A stretch of 8,464 nt of DNA, from assembly GCA_002783525.1 (NCBI GenBank), contig PFGS01000060.1, positions 1 through 8,464 of the forward strand. The letters run 5' to 3'. Under the pieces are notes generated by a model. It ran no database searches. It saw only the letters and a list, made by a program, of their open reading frames with translations, and was not told the DNA's origin. Each line of letters starts with the position of its first letter. Positions within the stretch are counted from its first letter, which is position 1. The stretch comes from Ignavibacteriales bacterium CG12_big_fil_rev_8_21_14_0_65_30_8. Lineage in GTDB: Bacteria; Bacteroidota; Ignavibacteria; Ignavibacteriales; Ignavibacteriaceae. Both the position numbers and the translations under genes were made by a program. This document shows, piece by piece, positions 6,055-8,464 of the stretch.

Positions 6055-6729
6055 TTATTTACCCATATTCATCATTTTTGACATATCGAATTTTTGATAA
6101 CCTGCAGGGGGTTCAAATAAAGAATTTTTAAGATTTTCAGCTTTTAATTCCAGTACTTCAAACATAACATTTGCTGTTCCGTCATCTTTAATTTCAGAAA
6201 TTTCCATTGGGAAATAGTTTTCTGCTATAATTGCAGATTTCCAATCTGATTCAGTTGGTGGTTTTTGCCTTGGATTTCTGAAAAATAAAAAACCACCCAG
6301 CTCTTTTGTCATCCAGGCTTCCCCTTTTTTTCCTTTATTTTCAAATTCAAAATTCTCACAAATGTATCCATGGATCTTTTTGGTTTTACCGGTGTTCTTA
6401 AAATAAGATTCTGTCTTTTCTTTTTTAACAGTTTCTGTTTTATCAGTTAGATCAAAAGGCATTTCCATATACATTTTTCTTTCAGTTATGAACATAGTCA
6501 TCATTTTATTTTTACTGTCATAAACCATAACACCTTTGCCTCTTGAGTCATCTTTAGCCTCAGGCTCAATCCTAAACTTGTCTCCTTTAATTAAATACGT
6601 AATTTTATTTATTTCATTATTATCGCTCTTTACCTGAAAGACAACTTTACCTTCAAAATTTGTTTGGGAAAATCCAATTGAAGATAATATTACAAGAAGG
6701 ACCAACATGTATTTAAGTTTGTTAAACAT
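6055..6729 (-). CDS. Secreted DUF4412 domain protein
   Basis: This encodes a 224-residue exported protein. Residues 1-21 form a signal peptide (basic start, hydrophobic MLVLLVILSS core, likely cleavage GFS before Gln22). The mature part fits DUF4412: FEGKVVFQV (25-33), YLIKGDKFRIE (45-55), a middle segment with DSKNKMMTMFITERKMYME (71-89), KIHGYICENFEF (118-129), GEAWMTKELGGF (136-147) and a C-terminal FEPPAGYQKFDMSKMM. The family has no firmly known function and is expected in the periplasm. An in-frame TTG at 6774 would add 15 residues before the signal peptide and has no SD; the ATG at 6729 has AGG seven bases upstream and puts the signal peptide at the N-terminus, so I use it. The gene is a same-strand neighbour upstream of the rplM operon, 121 bases away. 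I see no convincing terminator after it. Confidence 0.82.
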   Translation of the reverse strand: MFNKLKYMLVLLVILSSIGFSQTNFEGKVVFQVKSDNNEINKITYLIKGDKFRIEPEAKDDSRGKGVMVYDSKNKMMTMFITERKMYMEMPFDLTDKTETVKKEKTESYFKNTGKTKKIHGYICENFEFENKGKKGEAWMTKELGGFLFFRNPRQKPPTESDWKSAIIAENYFPMEISEIKDDGTANVMFEVLELKAENLKNSLFEPPAGYQKFDMSKMMNMGK

Positions 6730-6902
6730 AACAGTACCTATAATTTTTGATATTGAAATTTTATCAATATACAACTAAAAATTTTTACAAAAAAAACAAT
6801 TCACATATTGTGCAAAAATAAAGCCTAAAAGCCCAGTTTTTTGAGGCAAATTTTATAATTAGTAATTTTATATTTTAATTATGTCAATTAATTGAGGATT
6901 AA
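6730..6902. other. AT-rich divergent intergenic region
   Basis: This 173-base spacer separates the leftward DUF4412 gene from the rightward SDR gene and should hold both promoters. On the minus strand a perfect TTGACA lies at 6887-6882, but the bases at the right distance (TACTAA) are a poor -10. On the plus strand TATAAT occurs at 6854-6859 without a matching -35. An imperfect stem (GCCT and AGGC with A/T-rich inner pairs, roughly 6823-6848) is also present. I cannot assign a specific promoter with confidence. Confidence 0.35.
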
Positions 6903-7937
6903 ATGAATATTCTTGTTACAGGCGGTTCCGGATTTTTAGGAATAAATATGATTCGCCATTTACTTAAAAACAATCACTCTGTAACTTCTTTAGACATTAC
7001 TGATTTTGATTATCCAGAGAAAAATAAAATAATAGAAATTAAAGGTGATATTAGAAACAGAGAAACTGTTATCCGATCACTTGAAAATATAGATATGGTT
7101 GTTCATTGTGCAATGGCTTTGCCTCTGTATGATGAAAAAGAAATAATGACAACGGGAATTGACGGCACAACAATTCTGCTGGAAGAATCACTCAAAAAAA
7201 ATATAAAAAGATTTATTCATATTTCTTCCACTGCTGTTTACGCAATACCCGATCATCATCCTTTATATGAGACAGATATGTTAGACGGAGTCGGTCCTTA
7301 CGGAAAAGCAAAAGTTAAAGAAGAAGAGATCTGTGAAGAGTTCAGGAAAAAAAGAATGATAATTCCCATAATTCGTCCAAAATCCTTTATTGGTCCAGAA
7401 AGGCTTGGAGTTTTTGCATTACTTTATGATTGGGCACACACCGGTCACGGTTTTCCGATGATAGGCAGCGGTAAAAACCAATATCAGCTTTTAGATGTAG
7501 AAGATCTGTGTGACTCTATAAACAGCTGCTTAACATTAGATGAAAAAGTAGTTAACGATACTTTTAATATTGGAGCTAAAGAATACACAACTATGCGTGA
7601 AGATTATCAGGCTGTTTTGGATTATGCAGGACACGGAAAAAAAATTAAAGGTCTGCCAGAAATGCCAATCATCTGGACTCTGCGTTTTCTTGAGGCATTA
7701 AATATTTCTCCACTGTATAAATGGGTTTATGAAACAGCTTCTAAAGATTCTTTTGTGTCTATTGAAAAAGCTGAAAAATTAATTGAATACAAACCAAAAT
7801 ATTCCAATAAAGATGCACTTATTAGAAATTATAAATGGTATCTGGAAAACTTAGAATCATTTCAAAATCAATCCGGTGTTTCGCACAGAGTTCCCTGGAA
7901 ACAGGGGATACTTAAATTAGCTAAGGTGTTTTTCTGA
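6903..7937 (+). CDS. Extended SDR, NAD-dependent epimerase/dehydratase family protein
   Basis: This is a 344-residue extended short-chain dehydrogenase/reductase. The N-terminal Rossmann motif is TGGSGFLG (6-13), with an acidic Asp31 at the end of strand two, consistent with NAD(H). GDIRNRE (48-54) and VVHCAMALPLY (66-76) are typical of the fold. The catalytic residues are visible: SST (108-110) and Tyr133-Lys137 in PYGKAK. RPKSFIGP (158-165) and QLLDVEDLCDSI (195-206) match the substrate-side half of sugar-nucleotide epimerases/dehydratases. The basic, aromatic C-terminal tail (PWKQGILKLAKVFF) may touch the membrane. The substrate cannot be read from the sequence; nucleotide-sugar, sterol-like or other carbonyl substrates are all possible. 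The ATG start has GAGGA four bases upstream. A YwiC-like membrane protein gene begins one base after the stop, so the two are probably cotranscribed. Confidence 0.88.
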   Translation: MNILVTGGSGFLGINMIRHLLKNNHSVTSLDITDFDYPEKNKIIEIKGDIRNRETVIRSLENIDMVVHCAMALPLYDEKEIMTTGIDGTTILLEESLKKNIKRFIHISSTAVYAIPDHHPLYETDMLDGVGPYGKAKVKEEEICEEFRKKRMIIPIIRPKSFIGPERLGVFALLYDWAHTGHGFPMIGSGKNQYQLLDVEDLCDSINSCLTLDEKVVNDTFNIGAKEYTTMREDYQAVLDYAGHGKKIKGLPEMPIIWTLRFLEALNISPLYKWVYETASKDSFVSIEKAEKLIEYKPKYSNKDALIRNYKWYLENLESFQNQSGVSHRVPWKQGILKLAKVFF

Positions 7938-7938
7938 T

Positions 7939-8464
7939 TTGAATAACACAAAAATAAATATTCGTCAAATTGCTCTGCCGACTGAACACGGAGCCTGGGG
8001 TTTTGTACTTGAGCCGCTATTATTGGCTTTGCTTGTTGCTTATTCATTACACGGACTAATGTTATCTCTTTGTGCTTTTTTCATGTTTCTTTCTTATCAA
8101 CCTCTAAGGATTCTATTTAAGAAGAAAAACAACAATGAATTAAATAAATATGCATTAATAGTTTTCAGTGTATATGTTTTTCTTGCTGCAGTATTTTTCT
8201 TTATTACATTTTCTCAATCTGAATTAATTGCACTAACACCTTTTGTGCTTTCTGTTATTATTATGCTAATTTATTTAATAATATTGTACAGACAAAAAAA
8301 CAGAGAACTGATTTCTGAATTATCAGCATCTTTTTCAATTTCTATTTTAACATTAAGCATACTTTTATTGAAAGGATGGCAGATTAAATATGTAATTGCA
8401 TTTTTAATAGTACTATTGGCTCGTTCAATTCCTACAACATTTTATGTTCATACTAAACTTCAAA
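7939..8464 (+). CDS. YwiC-like multispanning membrane protein (partial, 3' end outside)
   Basis: I translated 175 codons by hand; the frame is open to the right edge. The N-terminus carries LPTEHGAWGFVLEPLLLA (13-30), the hallmark P-x-E-H-G-A-W-G motif of the YwiC-like family. About six hydrophobic segments follow (roughly 21-36, 39-53, 71-91, 96-117, 130-144, 150-161), with basic loops such as KKKNNN. ARSIPTTFYVHTKL (161-174) fits the later conserved R-x-x-P/G-x-x-x-Y-V-x-x-x-L segment of the family. These are inner-membrane proteins of unknown activity; a distant resemblance to UbiA-type prenyltransferases is a guess. The start is TTG at 7939, one base after the SDR stop. It is the only usual start between an in-frame stop (7918-7920) and the conserved motif. 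The SD (AAGG) is 12 bases away, so translation may rely on coupling to the SDR gene. Confidence 0.78.
   Translation, partial: MNNTKINIRQIALPTEHGAWGFVLEPLLLALLVAYSLHGLMLSLCAFFMFLSYQPLRILFKKKNNNELNKYALIVFSVYVFLAAVFFFITFSQSELIALTPFVLSVIIMLIYLIILYRQKNRELISELSASFSISILTLSILLLKGWQIKYVIAFLIVLLARSIPTTFYVHTKLQ

Noticed and set aside
6730..6774. Upstream in-frame TTG for the DUF4412 gene
   Set aside because: No SD precedes it, and it would place 15 residues in front of an otherwise normal signal peptide.
1..8464. CRISPR arrays, insertion sequences, tRNA or rRNA genes, defence genes
   Set aside because: I saw no regularly spaced repeats, terminal inverted repeats with a transposase, or tRNA/rRNA sequence; all sizeable open regions are accounted for by the listed genes.

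Overview
This strongly AT-rich window is an ordinary chromosomal segment from a Gram-negative bacterium. It most resembles the Bacteroidota/Chlorobiota/Ignavibacteriota group, with Ignavibacteria-like bacteria the best guess. The reasons are the ribosomal gene order rplM-rpsI-rpsB-tsf-pyrH-frr, a DUF4412 secreted protein, an Omp85-type POTRA protein with a Trp-rich insert, and overall protein style. Many genes carry clear Shine-Dalgarno (SD) sequences, which argues against typical Bacteroidia/Flavobacteriia. The phylum call is inference from family resemblance, not from a marker-gene tree.

Layout, left to right. (1) Positions 1-1600, minus strand: an envelope cluster transcribed leftward, consisting of a YkuD-type L,D-transpeptidase-like membrane protein, a small lipoprotein that overlaps it by 14 bases, and the N-terminus of an Omp85/BamA-like POTRA protein that runs off the left edge. 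The transpeptidase-like protein has Ser where the family normally has its catalytic Cys. (2) Positions 1684-5933, minus strand: a translation operon read as rplM, rpsI, rpsB, tsf, pyrH, frr. It has a sigma70-like promoter upstream of rplM, a perfect 12-bp hairpin between tsf and pyrH, and an intrinsic terminator after frr. (3) Positions 6055-6729, minus strand: a secreted DUF4412 protein. (4) Positions 6730-6902: an AT-rich divergent intergenic region. (5) Positions 6903-8464, plus strand: an extended SDR (NAD-dependent epimerase/dehydratase family) gene followed after one base by the start of a YwiC-like multispanning membrane protein, cut by the right edge.

The translation operon supplies two large-/small-subunit proteins (L13, S9), S2, the EF-Tu exchange factor EF-Ts, UMP kinase and the ribosome recycling factor, so its products link ribosome assembly, elongation, recycling and pyrimidine nucleotide supply. 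Its least usual parts are a roughly 100-residue Lys/Glu-rich C-terminal tail on S2 and the strong hairpin only 29 bases before pyrH.

I found no mobile element, CRISPR array, tRNA, rRNA or defence system. No stretch longer than about 175 bases lacks a gene. I do not see a clearly new biological system here; the points worth a second look are specific oddities in otherwise recognisable genes.
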